Positions 11,629-25,000 of a stretch of 64,000 nucleotides of DNA are shown here, piece by piece. Below the pieces are notes generated by a model, which had not been told where the DNA came from, did no database searches, and saw only the letters and a list, made by a program, of their open reading frames with translations. Made by a program: the position numbers and the translations under genes. Source of the DNA: Sarocladium kiliense (Eukaryota > Ascomycota > Sordariomycetes > Hypocreales > Sarocladiaceae); contig JAUZTG010000016.1 in assembly GCA_030734395.1 (NCBI GenBank), forward strand, positions 558,001 to 622,000, read 5' to 3'. Each line of letters begins with the position of its first letter. Position 1 is the first letter of the stretch.

Positions 11629-13330
11629 GGTGGTTTGATGTGTACCGGATTTCCTCCCAGAGATTCCCTCGCGATGGTATCGGCAAGTCAGTGCCTGCTA
11701 TGGGCTGATCTCGTTTACAACCAAAGTTGTGTCTTCAAGATTGGGTGCGGTGGTCGAAAGAAAGGTCTTTGTCTGTGGCTAAAAAAAGGAAGTCAGAACG
11801 GCATTCAAAAAGGTCGGCTGGAGTGAGCGTTTTGCCCGATGCGTTTAAACCCCTTGCCCCAGCGAACCCAAAGCGGCAGCGTGCCGTGGCGAAGAGGGTC
11901 GGCGCAAAACATGGTGAATGGCAATGCGCCTAGCTATTCAAGCCAAACGGGGTGGCCGAGAACAATGGCGGGATCAAGGGATTAAGGTAGTCAATATGCG
12001 GTGAAGGCTGGTCGCTGGTGCCCGACGTGCCAGGAATGTGCGGACGTGGTCGAGGCCCACGCGATGCCGCCGACACCGCTGCACCGGGACGGGACTCGTT
12101 CGGGACTCGCGAAGAACATACCCAAACGACGTCAGATCTCGACGACAAGGAAGTAAGTTGCACAGAAAAGGCAAAGATGATCGAGAACCGGGTGGAATTA
12201 TCCCGTCCGAATTGTTTGAAGAAATTAGGCGGGTAGTTCGGAGGAGTGTTTGCGCCGGGTGGTTGACGATCGGGATGAGCCGCTGGCGAACGCTGAGTAT
12301 GACAACGTGGAGAGAGATAGTACGGGAATCAGTCAGAGGCGAGAAGTAGAAGCCAGGCACGGTCGCGACAGATACCCAGGCCAATATGGAGGTCTGTGAG
12401 GCGGTGAGTTAGTCGCAAGGACCCTTTCTTGGGGTTTGACGGAGAATTTCTGGGGCACATCTTGAAACGCACATATGTAGGAGTTGTCAGGGCTGGCTGG
12501 AGTTGGCGGGCGGTAGAAGGCGGATGATGTGTCGTGGAACTAAAAAAGAAGTCGGCGGTTCGGAAAGCGCGGTGACGTCGAGCAGATTGGAGGACAGTGA
12601 TGAGTAACAGGGTTGCAGTTGACGTTGTGCGGTTTGCTCTGCGTCTGTGAAGGCGATACCGGACCAAGAGAGTGAGGTGTGATGAGATGAGCCGCCAGAT
12701 GTGGATTGGTTTTGTGTGAGGTGGGCGAAGGAGAGGGCGTGATTGTGAGCAAGGTGTGAGAAGAGGGAAATGGAGGCTGAGAGACGCAGACCGTGAGAGA
12801 GTGGAAGGAGTAGCAAAAAAAGGATTCAGAGTCAACGACAGAAAGGGAAGAAGGAAAGGAGAAAAAGAGAAAGCACGAGGAGGGTGAGGCAGACAAAGTA
12901 AGGTCGAGTGCACGGCGAGCGAGAGTGAGAGAGTCAGGGAGGCGCAAAGAGAGGATAGGACAGGGCAAGAGCAGGGAGTCAGGGAGGCAAGGACGGTGTG
13001 GACAGGGAGGACCAGGGAGTCAGGGAGTCGGGAAGGAGCCACCCGGGTGGTCGGATGGTGACAGGCAGGAGGGATGGATGGGGATGGGGGTGGATGTGGA
13101 TGTCTGTGTCTGTGTTTGTGTGGATGGGGAATTGGGATGGGAAGGAACGACACAGCGTCAGTCAGGACTCAGAAGGAAGGCACGGCCACGGCCAAGTCAG
13201 GTCAGAAGGGAACCGCAGGGAAGTACGGTACGCTCTGCGTGCCGACCTTGACCGATCGTACCTCACCTTAGGTACGAATAGTCTGTGGGAAGGCAGGCAC
13301 GACGGATGCAATAATTCCCAATAATGTGAC
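11629..13330. promoter_or_regulatory. pyrimidine-rich leader/promoter of the sok1-like gene
   Basis: From about 12480 to 13150 the minus strand is very rich in C and T (plus strand purine-rich), a hallmark of fungal 5' leaders. It lies upstream of the minus-strand gene starting at 11628. A 274-codon minus frame (12329-13153) is low-complexity Ser/Pro/His/Leu created by this composition and is not called. A G/T-rich run of GGATG/TGTCTGTG units lies at about 13074-13130. Confidence 0.4.
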
Positions 13331-14761
13331 CACAGTCCAGTCCCTGTGCTTGCTTAGCAGCAACACGAGTAATACAATCCATACTATGCGCATTCATGCT
13401 GTGCTGCTGTAGTGGAGGGTAATGCATGCACCTTCCCTACAAAACGACACACAACCACACAGACACACAGACACACATCGTCCGCACGCACGCACGCCGC
13501 AGTCCCACGGCCAACGCAAGGGCAACAGAAGGCGCCAATGCAAGCGTACACACATATGAGGACGGCAGGCCTGTGGCTGACACCAGCTTACCACTTTGTT
13601 ACATTACCATCAGGAAGAGCTGATGACGGTGCATTGACTCTTTCGCGCCGTCTTTCACTTCTTCGCAACGAGTTGCCAAACTCAATGGAGCGCCCAGACA
13701 GACAACACCACCACTACAGTGGGCTCTCACTGAACTGAAAGGCAAGGCAAGGGGCAACCCTCTTTCAGCCAGAACGACTCAAACATGGGGGGGCATTGGT
13801 CGATGGGGCGAGCCACTCACAAGCCGTGGCTCACGCCTCAATTGGCAATCTACTGTACCCAAGCGGCAGTAGGGGTGACCCATGAGGATGGGGATCTGTG
13901 AGGAGGGTGGGCGTGGCGCCAGACCTTCCAAAAGGTCAATGTGGTTCCCCCCTGAGGCCTGAGTCAAAGCCTCCGACCAGCACAGCTTAGGTTGAGGGGG
14001 TGGGGGCTTCACTGAAGACAGGTCATGGCCCCCAAGGGCAGTGCACCAGTGCATGCTCACGCACTCAATCACCTCACTGTGGCACCCGCCGAGGACGCCG
14101 GGCGAACAGGTCTTCTGACTGCCACTAATTTGGCCTTGTTTAGCAATGGATGTCACCGAGCATCGTCAGCTGGACATCATGGCATACCATACCAGAACAG
14201 CCACTGACTGACTCTGGCGGATCTCGGGAACGGGACTTCTCTAGCAAGGGGGCACAACGCTCAGCTACGGACAAGCAAAATGTGATAGATCCTTCAGAGT
14301 CTCCAGTGAGATCGGGCTTCACGCTCAAAGGGGGGTACATCTTACCTTACTGCAACCTAAGCCCACCCAATGTCTCGGGCCCAGTGTCTTGGACTTGGGG
14401 AAATCTCAAATCACACAACTCACACATCTGCATCATCATCATTACGATGGACCTTGGCTTGGGGATGAGCCTTACATGGACAAGATGTCATGGCTTCCGG
14501 AAGGTTACGAGCTGCACTAGAGGCGTCAAGGTCGACCTTGATGCTGTCCTACTGACTAGACCATCAGCAGGCGATTCGGTTCGTCGTTCGTCGACGTTGG
14601 TAATGACATGACTAGCCCTGGCCTCCCCGTATTTCACTTCGACTTTTGTTCCGTTCCCCTTTCCGGACTCCGGTGATTGGCGATGCGGCGGCACCATCAA
14701 GGAGGGGGTGGTGGCCAGCGATCAGCTGAATCAGTTTTCAGTTTCGCCTCCGAAGCGGCGA

Positions 14762-14782
14762 CGGCGGCGGCGGCGGCGGCGG
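14762..14782. repeat. CGG trinucleotide run (7 units)
   Basis: Seven perfect CGG units, flanked by further GGCG-rich sequence. It lies in the gene-free stretch, so it has no evident coding role. Confidence 0.8.
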
Positions 14783-15271
14783 GTTGGCTCCTCCAGCTGC
14801 ATCGGCAGCGTTGGTCACTCCGATTTGTCCGTCGGCCGGGACCAGTCAGCGAGCAGAGATGCTAAATCAGGGACATAGTTTGTTGGCCACCTCAACATCG
14901 GGAAGCCATCCAACGCGAGCTTACTGTTATACTGCCTCGGCTGCTCCTATGCAGGTGGCATACGAGCTGAAAATACGGCGAAATGGAAAGACAAAGGGCA
15001 GCGACAGTATGAGCTGTGTCTCTCGTGTGTTCAGTGTCTTCAGCTCACTATTGAAGCAGGGGTGTGTCACTATACGACGCCTCACCACTGGAATGGAGCC
15101 CGTGGATCGGATGCTAACTGGACTGGATTAACGTATCGACTCAATAGCGGCACCTAAACGTTTCCATTGCTGAGCCTTCCCACTGGAACACATGGAGAGC
15201 GTAGCAAGAGAGTTGCCATGATGCTACAGCACAGGTCTTGTTATACCGTGCGCCTCGCCCTGAGCGACTCT

Positions 15272-15298
15272 GGTGCTAGTGGTGCTAGTGGTGCTAAT
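15272..15298. repeat. 9-bp tandem repeat (GGTGCTAGT), 3 units
   Basis: Three tandem 9-bp units; the last differs at its final positions (GGTGCTAAT). It lies about 40 bases upstream of the TGCA run in a non-coding region. Confidence 0.7.
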
Positions 15299-15334
15299 TG
15301 CTATTATTGTAATTATAATCCTGCAGGCAAACCC

Positions 15335-15358
15335 TGCATGCATGCATGCATGCATGCA
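15335..15358. repeat. TGCA tetranucleotide run (6 units)
   Basis: Six perfect TGCA units, a fully self-complementary microsatellite, in the gene-free stretch. Confidence 0.8.
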
Positions 15359-18300
15359 CGCAAGTCGCTCTCGTGACCTTCGCAATTTTTGGGTGGGAAT
15401 TGCTAATTGCTTATAGAGACGACGCGGCAAAGCTTCCTTACAGTGTTCCATGCAATAAGTGCTGTGCGTGCATACGAAATTGCAGCCACTTCGGCACGGC
15501 AAAGACAAGGCAACCTCCATTAATATATGTGCACAGAGGAAGCGAGTAAGTGAGGGTAACACGGCAATTTCCATATGATAGGTCGGTAACATCGCATCAC
15601 GTTGACCGGGGCGGTGAGCGAGGGAAGCGCTGCCTACAACTCACTGTTATTTGTTTTTGTCGCGTGTTTTTCTTCTCGCATTCCTGGAAACTGATATGAA
15701 GGATGGGGGAGGCCAAGGGTTTGCCTGCCACGTGCGTTGCAAGCATGTTCCCTTCAGAGTTCATACCGTATCCCTGGGAAGCCAAGCGCTCGCACAGCTT
15801 GCAATCAGCGTAGAACACCAAAGCAAACCTTTTATCTAGTGTATACATACGCGCTGTGTCTTCGCACAGTCGGATAAAGGTCATGTAAGAAGGGTGAGGA
15901 GAGGATCTGCGGGCTACACATAATCTCAGCCCCCCATGCAGGTGGACATTGTGCCGAGATGACGATGGTACGCGGCGATATCACGAGGCGTCCCGCTTCC
16001 CTGGTTTTTTCGTGGTGACACACTGAAGAGAAGTGATGACTTTCGGTCTGTGTATGAAATGATCAATAACGGGCTATCAGTCCAAACGTGGGATTCAGAC
16101 AGCCTTCTTTGCCTTGCGGCGGGGCAGGCGTTGGCGGTGCGCAGGGATTCTAAGGTCTGGCCAAGGTATGCCGCGATTGGCCTCTTATCGCTGATACGAT
16201 TTCATTCGGCCGATTAAAACGTCGATGTAGGACAAGAAGGCTTAGAAGGAGAAGATCAGGCTGTCATTCCTCCAATCATTGGTAATGAAGCACATGCAAA
16301 ACCGACAATGACGCTCACGAGCCAGCCAGTGCGGGTCAGGAAAGGGGAAAAAAGAACCCACGTGTCGGGAGGGTCCCGTCCGGGAGAGGATGATGAGAGA
16401 GGGGAACATGGGGGGGTTTGGTTGATTAAGCTACTTGCTGAGATTGGGTGGTTTATCATCAGAGTCGGGAAAGATGGTTGCAAATGTGCTAGTGACATGC
16501 GTGGGCAAGGTGCAATTTCTCCAATTGCGCCAGGTTTAGACGGTAATGCGCGCGCGGGATGGCCATGCAGAAATTCGAAAATGGTATTTCGTGTGTTAGT
16601 GGGCGGGTGGTGCTGCATATTGTAAGTTGGGGAGGTAGTACTACTGCAACTTGACAATCTCTGGGCGTAGAGGAAGAACAGGGTTGGATGAGATCATTGC
16701 CATCTACCACTGGATGCATCCGGGGTGTGCGCAAAGGCTTCCGATGTGACGAAAGCCCCGTTATGTCCTGAGTCGTGTGTCCCCTCCAGACTAGAGCCGC
16801 GAGTCGAAGGAATTTGCCGCGGCGTTTTGCTTTGTGGGCAGGCATTCACGTAGTAGTGTGGTGGGATCGTGTGTGGCCAGAGCTGAAAAAGAAGAATGAG
16901 GCAAAAGGATTGCCGCAGGTTCAGGGGTTGTTGCAGCTTTTGTTGGTGGGGTTTACGTGCAATGTGACGACAGTGCTATCACTGCATGCGAGCTGTTGTG
17001 AAATCGGTGTGCAGAGATTGCATCTGAAGACTCCAAAGAAGAATGAAAGAAACCAGATGTGATTGTTATGTGATCTGCGTTGCAGGACAAGTTCCATCAC
17101 AAGGGCCAAGCTAAACCTGTGGGAGTCTGGCCTACTGGTTGGGGCCTCATTACACAACCCATACAGTGGCTGCAGCGCCATTCTCTTGGAGGGTGACATC
17201 GGTGGGCGAGCCAGTAAAGGGGAAAAAAAGCAGCGCGGCATCGTGCAGCAAACCCAGCGGCAGGTCATACCACTGTAGGAAAGCTAACACGAGAATGTTG
17301 AGTCGAGTAAGAGGGGCACACTGCAGAGGGAAATTGGTCTTGGCTGTTGAGCTAGGACCTGCAAGTCACGGCATGGTGTTCCTCAAGTCGTGTGAGAGAG
17401 GAACCTTTGACGATACCTATTGTGCTGCTGCTCAACCCACCCGAACTCTGTTCAGCCTCTTTCTCTCGATTGAGCGAGTGCCTGGTTCCTCCTGGTTCCT
17501 CTTTGAGAGATACACTCTGACCGGAAAAGCGGACCCTGGCTACTTTCCGCCAATCGCAGGTCCGTCCTCGTCCGTCCCGAGCCCACGGGTCCAACTCATC
17601 CCGCGGCCCCACCTCAACTCCCGTTCGGCTCTCCCTGATTGGCCACCTTCTTAGCTGTCGCCTCGGCTGAGCACTGAGGTCGCCTCGTGGGCCAGACGCT
17701 AGTCCTATTCCGGGCCCCATTTCCAGGTCCATCACCCTGACTTGATTTGATTAGAGGTCGAATCCTGCTCCGAAAAAGGGGATGTCAGGCATCTTGTCAA
17801 TCTGCGCCTTTCTTGATATCAAAAAACCTGGGAATAGAATGCGCAGGAGTAGGCATAAGTGTTAATGCCGACCGTTGGACAAGTCAAAAGAGGTCAGCTG
17901 ATAGCTTCCTCCTGTACATCTCGTATCCCTCTCCATCCCGCCACCGCAGCCACCCGTACATTGACGCCATTCACCGGATCCAGACCACCAACGTACGCAC
18001 GCACGCGGCCCCCATCCATCCCTTCCATGCCTCGGCCAAAGCCAAAATCTCGACTCTGCCACCACCAACACACACGATTCATGTTCGTGCTTCTTGGCGT
18101 TTTGGAAGATTTCCTTGCCTCTTTTTTTTTTTCTCTCTTTTGCCTCCTTTGACTGGAATGCTCTGCTCCGATATTTGCGTCCTTTCCGGCACCGGCGCCC
18201 CTCCTCCTCGCCTTCTCCATTCTCGCGTGATCCGATCGATCGTGGCTAACCCAAACGCCACTGCGTTCATCTGTAGAACACATGTGGGAAGATCACGCCA

Positions 18301-19547
18301 TGACCCATCGCGAGCTCCGTGGCTAGTTGTACCTTAAGTTGGAAACGTGGGCAGGCCGCGTGCCTCAGCTCCCGGGTAGTTAAGTTACCTCTTGGGTTGC
18401 TGCTTGCGTCGCTCGGAACTGATCCGGGAGCCCGTATTGGCTTCCAGCTTACCTTTGGAGCTTCGCAACGATGTCTCCGAATGGGCCATTGGCCTCGAGC
18501 TTTCGTCCGGCTGCGATTGAACTTACAATTGCGTCTCTTGCTCGGTAAACTAGTGCAGTTCAGCGTATGCTGGCTTTCCTAGGCTGTCCTGAAGCATCGT
18601 GTAGCGAGTAGGCAACCAAACAAACAAACACGCACACCGTAGATTGCCAACCCCGGCCCATCGTGGAAATTTGACGCCCCAGCTTTCAGCCTCCCGAAAT
18701 GACAACGTGAGACCCTCTTTGCTCACAGACAAGGCATAAAGCCCACTTCGCCCAGGTCGATAATTCACGGTTCAAGCGCGCGTGCCGCCTTTGGCTGTCT
18801 ACAAACCGGACAAACCGATCAAGAACAGTGGAAATGTCCCAGCCGTCTGGGTTACAACAAGGCTAGGCTGGGGTGCACCCTGTACACGGGCGAGACGGGA
18901 GGAGACGGATGTCAGGGGTGATCCTTGGTTTTTTTGTGGCAGCCTCACGATGGAACCGCGGTCGAGGATTTGTGTGGTGCCATGTTGTCTCGTCTCATGT
19001 TCTTTAGAACGACCAGTTTACCGGCAACCTAGGGACGAAGGCTGCAATTGGGGGTGTGTTGAGCCTTTCAGGTCTTTACGAACAAAGGTTCCCAGAATGG
19101 TCCTGATGAGGTTGCCGAACGTCCTAGAAAGTCAGACTCTGCCGATCGCTGTCTCGCGGCTTTCAAGGACACTCAAAGTCATTCACCGAGATTACACGGC
19201 ATGAGACACAAAGCACATGACCGTCATGCACCCTGGTTGGTAAAGCAGCTACGCTTGGGCGACGTGCAACAAACCACAGAAGCATATAGGGTAGCCAGAT
19301 ATTGTAGACAAGCCCCTGAGTTGAGCCTAACATCAGACAGCAAGTCGCACAAGCGTATCAGGTCCGTCCCTTATACAGTGACCGATGGTATCTCCATAGA
19401 CACAGCATCTATATCAATACTCGCTTATATGCACGCATGGTCTTGCGGCTGACCACCGTACCCTGTTCCCGACACCCATGTGACGACTCGGTTTCTTCCA
19501 GCTCAACATAGGGAGATGCAATGGTGGTCATTGATCCCCTCCTGATG

Positions 19548-22037
19548 TCACATGTCAACACCTTCAAAACTCCATGGAGTTGTCGGGTACATGCCACCAA
19601 AGAATGCTACCCCAGGATCTGTTCCATCTCCCATCCCAAGAGTAAATGGAGGTTGTCCTGGGACTGGCATCCCAGTCCCTCCTGGAGCGCTCGCCGAAGC
19701 GCTCCCCCCCAATATCCCATCTGTTCCTTCACTGCCATCCAAGCCTCCAAGTATATCAATCCCTCCCAATGAGCCCGCAATGTCTCTCCTGAGCCATGGC
19801 ACGCCTTCGGACTCCCTCATCTTGGCTTCGTACCAGTCTCTCAAGAACTTCACCTTCTCTGCCCCAAGAGCAAGGTATCCCTCTGGTTTATCCGCATCAT
19901 CCGCATCATCCGCATCATCCGCATCAGGCGTCTCAATCCCCACGCGTGACATTTCGTTGGCAAAGCGAACAACACGGGTCTGTCGATAAGCCAAGGCGGC
20001 CAGCGAGCGCTTGTAGATTGTGTCTAGTACCAGCCGCATATCTAAGGTTTGCCGAGCAAAGACTAGGTCCCAGTTAGGCGCCACAATGAACATTAACCTT
20101 GTAGCCACAGTGATCACGAATGATATGTGTTCTCTTGACGTGATTGCTATGTACACCTGGTTTGAGGCTGGAAGCTGCAGTCGAGCATCGAAGAAAGCCT
20201 TAGCTGCAAAGAGACAGTTTCGGAGGCAAACGGAGCGGTAGAGGCTTGGCTGCCCCTCCGGAACGTCTTGAAGGTATGTTGCTGGCTCGTATAGACGAAC
20301 GAGGAGGTAATGGTAATGGAACGTGAAGTACTCGCGGTGATAATTGTGTTCGACCTGGTCGTCAGGTGAAGGTGAATGCCGTTGCATCTCGTGGTGGTGC
20401 AGCTCGAAGTTATCAAAGTCAATCGACTCCATGAGGTTGCTGAGCTCAACGCGAATGCTGCGGGCATGACCTTCGACTAGAAAGAGATAGGGTTGCGGAC
20501 GCTCATTGTCGTTAGGTGACCCGAACGCGGCGGTGATCTTGTCCGCTATCAGGTACATGCGTGTCAAGCGTTCAAGGTAGTAGTCTGACGCTGTCTGTGG
20601 GCTGCTGGCAATGCTATCACAGCAGATTGTTATGTACTGGCTATCGAGAGGGTTCCGCCGGCCAAACTGTCCTGAGTTCCTATACATCTTGATCAGCTCC
20701 GAACAGCCCTGGAATACTGGTGCTCTCGCTGGAAACTTTTTCACCAGTACTTACAGAGATACGAGGCAAAACAATCCAAGGAAGGCTCTCTGTTCTTCTA
20801 GCGAATGAGAATGAGCCACGGCATAGTCCTTGAGCTGGTGAGCGTCGTCCAGGGTTTGATCTTTCCCTAGTTGTTGCAACACCGCGAGAGGAGTCCTAGC
20901 CAACCGTAGGCTGTAGGCCAGTCCAAGAGCACTATATGTCAAGACGGTCACCTGGGAGTCATGAAACCAGTCTAGTTCATTCCTGATCTGAGGTTAGTCT
21001 TCTGATCAAACCGAGTCTTTCTTAAGCCCTTGAGATCAGAGATCAAGAGGAGCTGACCCACCAGCACAACAGAATCAGGAGACCCTGGAGGAGATCCAAA
21101 TGTCGCTGCTCTTCAACCAGTAGTCTATGGCTCAGATATGCCATGACATTCCTCTTCATCTTCTTCGCCCGCGTTACAGATATCGGTGCCGCAACAAACA
21201 TCACCGCCCTGAACACAAAAGGCTTCTCAGCCAGAAGCTGCTGAGGCGTAGTCTTTCTGTCGATCACAACGCACGGAAAACGGTACATAAACTTCTGGCG
21301 GAAGATGGCCAGGATGGCCGTTGCTTCTCTCCATGTTAGACCATTCGGTGGTGCAGCCGGCGGCAAGGGATGTGGCAAGGACGACTGCGGGGCTGAAGTC
21401 GAGAGAGAGCTTTGGCGACTAGATGAAGGTGTCTCTATTGAGGCCGGAGAGCCGTGGCGGTCGGATGGAGGTGAATGTGTTGAAGAAGGACCGCCAGAAG
21501 GGCTGTCACACAAAGTCGATGTCAGTTGTTGAAGCTGTTTTTCCAAGCATGAGACGCGGCTTCTTTAGTTTGTTAGCTTCCTTCCATGTTACCTGAAGTC
21601 AACGTGAGAGATGGCAGGAAAAGGCCATGGTAGATTGTGGCTTTGGGGTCTCACCTGTTTAGAGGTCTGATCTGACGAGGTTTCCTTAAGCTTTTCGTAG
21701 TCTTCTCTGAACACTCTATGCCTAGCTTCTCGCATCTATACGTAGGAGAGAAAGGTGAACAATCAGCTTGTATTCCTTGCAGCACATGACATGCCTGAGG
21801 GAGTTAGCCACCCTCCCACTGGCGGAGATACGACCCATTCATCCACACCCGACCTCGAGCTGAAAGGCATGAGGCGTCGCCTTGCATGTTGCATAGTACT
21901 CACCGGTCACAGACATGAATCCGAATATTTTCGGGACGAAAGTTGCAGCGGGCCTTAGCCGTGGAACAAGGCACGCACGCCCTCTGCCGTCGGGGCGGGC
22001 TAGGCGCTCTTCCGCTCGAGCTGCGCTGTGGCTCCAT
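19548..22037 (-). CDS. Zn2Cys6 fungal transcription factor
   Basis: Predicted nuclear, sequence-specific DNA-binding regulator; target genes unknown. Minus-strand exons 22037-21904, 21735-21655, 21562-21062, 20982-20755 and 20679-19548, phases consistent, give 691 residues. The binuclear zinc cluster is at residues 21-53: C-x2-C-x6-C-x11-C-x2-C-x6-C, with RACVPCSTAKARC before the loop and CDRCEKLGIEC after it. Intron 1 splits the cluster just after CDR. A basic linker (KSLRKPRQIRPL) and the coiled dimerisation segment SCLEKQLQQLTSTL follow, then a Ser/Pro-rich linker. The rest resembles the regulatory half of such factors: LTWREATAILAIFRQKFMYRFP, RAFLGLFCLVSL and GRRNPLDSQYITICCDSI. The tail carries an Ala-Asp-Asp repeat and a Gly/Pro-rich end. 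The gene stands alone between two long gene-free stretches. Confidence 0.82.
19892..19927. repeat. coding 9-bp tandem repeat, 4 units (Ala-Asp-Asp)
   Basis: Four tandem CCGCATCAT units (the last ends in G) inside the transcription-factor gene. On the minus strand they encode a run of Ala-Asp-Asp near the C-terminus. Perfect unit identity suggests recent slippage and likely length variation between strains. Confidence 0.85.
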
Positions 22038-25000
22038 TGGAATCGAGAAACGAATGTTGGGCTCGGATGGAGCTTCCCAAGTATGGGAGGTTTATGCTAA
22101 TCCGGCGAGGAGAAGTCTTTGACTGCGTCGAGGTTCTTCTACTTCGCTGCCGGAGCATAAAATAGGAATGGCTGAGAGACTGTTGGACTCCAGTGCCTGC
22201 TTATCCAGGAGGGATAAGGTTTATGGGATAGACAACTCGGAGCGGAAAAGGAGAAGCCAGGAGTTTCAAGAGATGTTCAAGCCCTTTTCTTGTAATTTGC
22301 GAAGACTTCGCCGCGTAGAAAATTCGGAAGGCGAGGTCAGGTAGTGTAGGTGGTGGTGTTGGTAGGGGTATCCAGAGCAGATACTATTGACACACTCCAC
22401 CCCGTGGAATTGGACGCCCAATGGTTCGAATGCCTGCGCCTCTCAAAGGTCCAAGGGCGGAAGGATGATAGAGGCTAAGATTTTCATGAGAAGACGTCAG
22501 TAAAGACGAGTGAGAGGGGCAGAGACTGCCAAGGATCGCTCGTGAAAGGATCAACCGCGCGCCAGGCGATGCTGGTGTGTGTTCGTCTCTCGCCCACACC
22601 TACGAGATCTGGCGCTTGTTATCCCCACGTCTCTCTCCTATTCCCCTCTGGCATCATATGCAGTGAAACCCTCTACTTGTTTATTTCCTTGTCATTAACC
22701 CAGAGCTGCATGCCTACTATTCCTGGCCACCTGACTAAAAAGAGCCAAGGCCTGCTGAGCCATAGCGACGCGGCCGCACACAGTCTTCATCGTAACCCAC
22801 ACACACCCAGCCCTACCGGCACATACCTAGTTCGATTATTCTAGCACACGTCCTGCGTGATGGATCGTACATTCTGCCCCCAAAACCAAGAGAATACATC
22901 GTCACGGAAATCGAATACCCAGGCGGAAGCAAACGCCCAGATCATCGCTGCCATGATTGAAACGACCCCATGGCGGACCAATGTGGTCACCCCTGATATG
23001 GTGCGTATTAGACAGAATCGGGATGAGCTGCTGTGGCTTTGTACAGCAGATACAGGCGAGGATGCTGGGCAAGATCCGCGGCAAGGAGTCACCCAGCACC
23101 ATAGCAGCAATGCAACGGCACAGCAGCGTCGCAAGGCGGGTCGTGGATTGTGCTTAGGTGCCTGAGCACTCACTACTGATCGAACGACGATGAAAACGGC
23201 GGAATAGTCTTCCTATGTCGGGCGTATATGCCACACGGCTCCGACTATATTGCTCGAGCAAGCTAGAGATCGTTGCCTTGAACCAAGTGGTGTGTATGTC
23301 AATCATGTTTATGACTGGCCACACCCAGTGGAACGGCGGAAGCAGCATAGCAGAAACCAGCAGACTCACATCTCCAGCTCTAGCCCTGTCCAGGAGCCTC
23401 GGAACCGCGGAGGCGCATGGCAGGGCGAGATGCGGCCACACCAAGCCCAGAATGACCTCGACTTAAGAGGAAGAAAGAGAAGACAGGACCAGCCATGTCG
23501 CATGGACGCCGCCTCGGTCGCGTCTCGGGATAACCCGACTTTCCGCGAAGAGGGGCGGGCCCGCCGGGATAAGCGGGGACCAGCCCGGACCCGCCAATTT
23601 AGGGAGCCGGAGCGGGTTCCCCGCTACCTTAGTTAATTCGCCCGCGCTGTTCCGCCGAACAACACACAATGGCTGTACTTTGCTGTGTCTTGCTGCTTGG
23701 GTCTGCGCGACTTCCCGCAGTGTGATGCTGGCAGTGTTCGGATTCGGGATGGCGATGCCTGGACGAAGGCTCTAGTTAATCTTAGTCGGCATCACATCCA
23801 TTCACGCCGTTAACGCGGTTCTTTGTCCAGCACAGCTTACACCTATAGCTTGCCATATGCGACGGCGGCAATACAAGCCTCATACACGTTGGAACTTCCT
23901 CCCTGTTCCGCATGCGCCTCCCTCTACCTGACCTTGCCTTATCTGTGCTGTGCTCTCCTGATTTTTCCCCTGACATCACGAACTTGCTTCATCGCCCAGT
24001 TCGCCTTTCTGGGGCTGAGCATCACACCACCCTTGCTGACATGTTTATCCTTCCATACCCTCCCTTGTCTTGCCATGCTCTCCTTCCTAATATACACCTC
24101 TTCTCATGGCAGTACGGTCCTTCTATCCATCTCGAACTAGCCATCTTCCTCTTAGTGCACTCCCCTGACGAGCCAAACTAGGAGATTCGTCGCTGCCCAA
24201 GCAGTTCAGCCTAACAGCATGATCATGTTTGTGTAACCATAACATAACATTCCCCCGTGGAATCCTTGCCAGACTCTTGATTTCGCCAAGTCCTTCTCGG
24301 GTTACCCCCACGAGCACGGACATGAAGTCCAGACCACGATTCTGCATAATGCCATTGATGCGGCGCAATGACTAGTCTGAGAGCCAACTCTGCATTTTTC
24401 TTATGGCCTGCTCTACATCTATCATTTCCATTGAGATAACTATCCCTGCCCCCCCCCCCGCCCCGCCCCCTATGGAAGCTCTCTACGCCGAATTAAGCCG
24501 TTGTCCCAAGGTCCTGGGCTGCCATCTACGTCCCGATCTTCCTACTTTGAACAAGAGCATTGCCGACACTGTCCCGCGCGTCGCCCTCCTCATCTCGGGA
24601 GAAACTATCAGCGAAGGAGCAAGATCCCTGTCTCACATCAACTTCGATTCCCATGTGCAACGAGACAGGGGTTGTAATTCGCCCTGGCCACTTTTCTCAG
24701 AGCCCTCGATCAGACGACGACAAATAGGAGAGCTTGGCGATCGTGAAGGCTAGGCCATTGCAGGCTTCAACAATCACATGTCCGTCGTTTGAGATGGCTA
24801 ACAGAAGACGCGAAAGCAAAAGAGAACCCCAAAGTTACGCAGTCACGCTGATTGAAGGACTGGGCAGAGCATGAAGCGGAAGAGTGCCACATACTTCCGA
24901 ATATCTACGTCTAGCCGGCAATCTGCTGCCAAGAAAAGCGCCCAATGAGGCAAACAGTCTACTCTCTCGTTTTTCGTTCACCACTCATGGTTCAAGTTCA

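Larger units (their letters stand above)
13331..19547. other. 6.2-kb gene-free stretch
   Basis: No ORF here has family resemblance, plausible splicing or a consistent frame; those longer than 100 codons overlap others on the opposite strand. Content seen: CA/CG-rich runs at 13440-13500, a CGG run at 14762-14782, three 9-bp units at 15272-15298, a TGCA run at 15335-15358, and a C/T-rich plus-strand block at about 17900-18240 with a T run near 18121-18131 that resembles a leader but has no gene after it. No tRNA was recognised. Confidence 0.45.

Noticed and set aside
12329..13153. 274-codon minus-strand frame
   Set aside because: Low-complexity Ser/Pro/His/Leu product of a pyrimidine-rich leader; no domains, no conserved motifs.
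17747..18337. 196-codon plus-strand frame
   Set aside because: Coincides with the C/T-rich block; composition explains the open frame.
22424..22440. GGTTCGAAT, a possible tRNA T-arm
   Set aside because: No acceptor, D-arm or anticodon stem could be paired around it.
22841..23173. opposed ~100-codon frames, the minus one with a signal-peptide-like start
   Set aside because: Both strands are equally open, no splice structure or family resemblance; cannot be supported as a gene.
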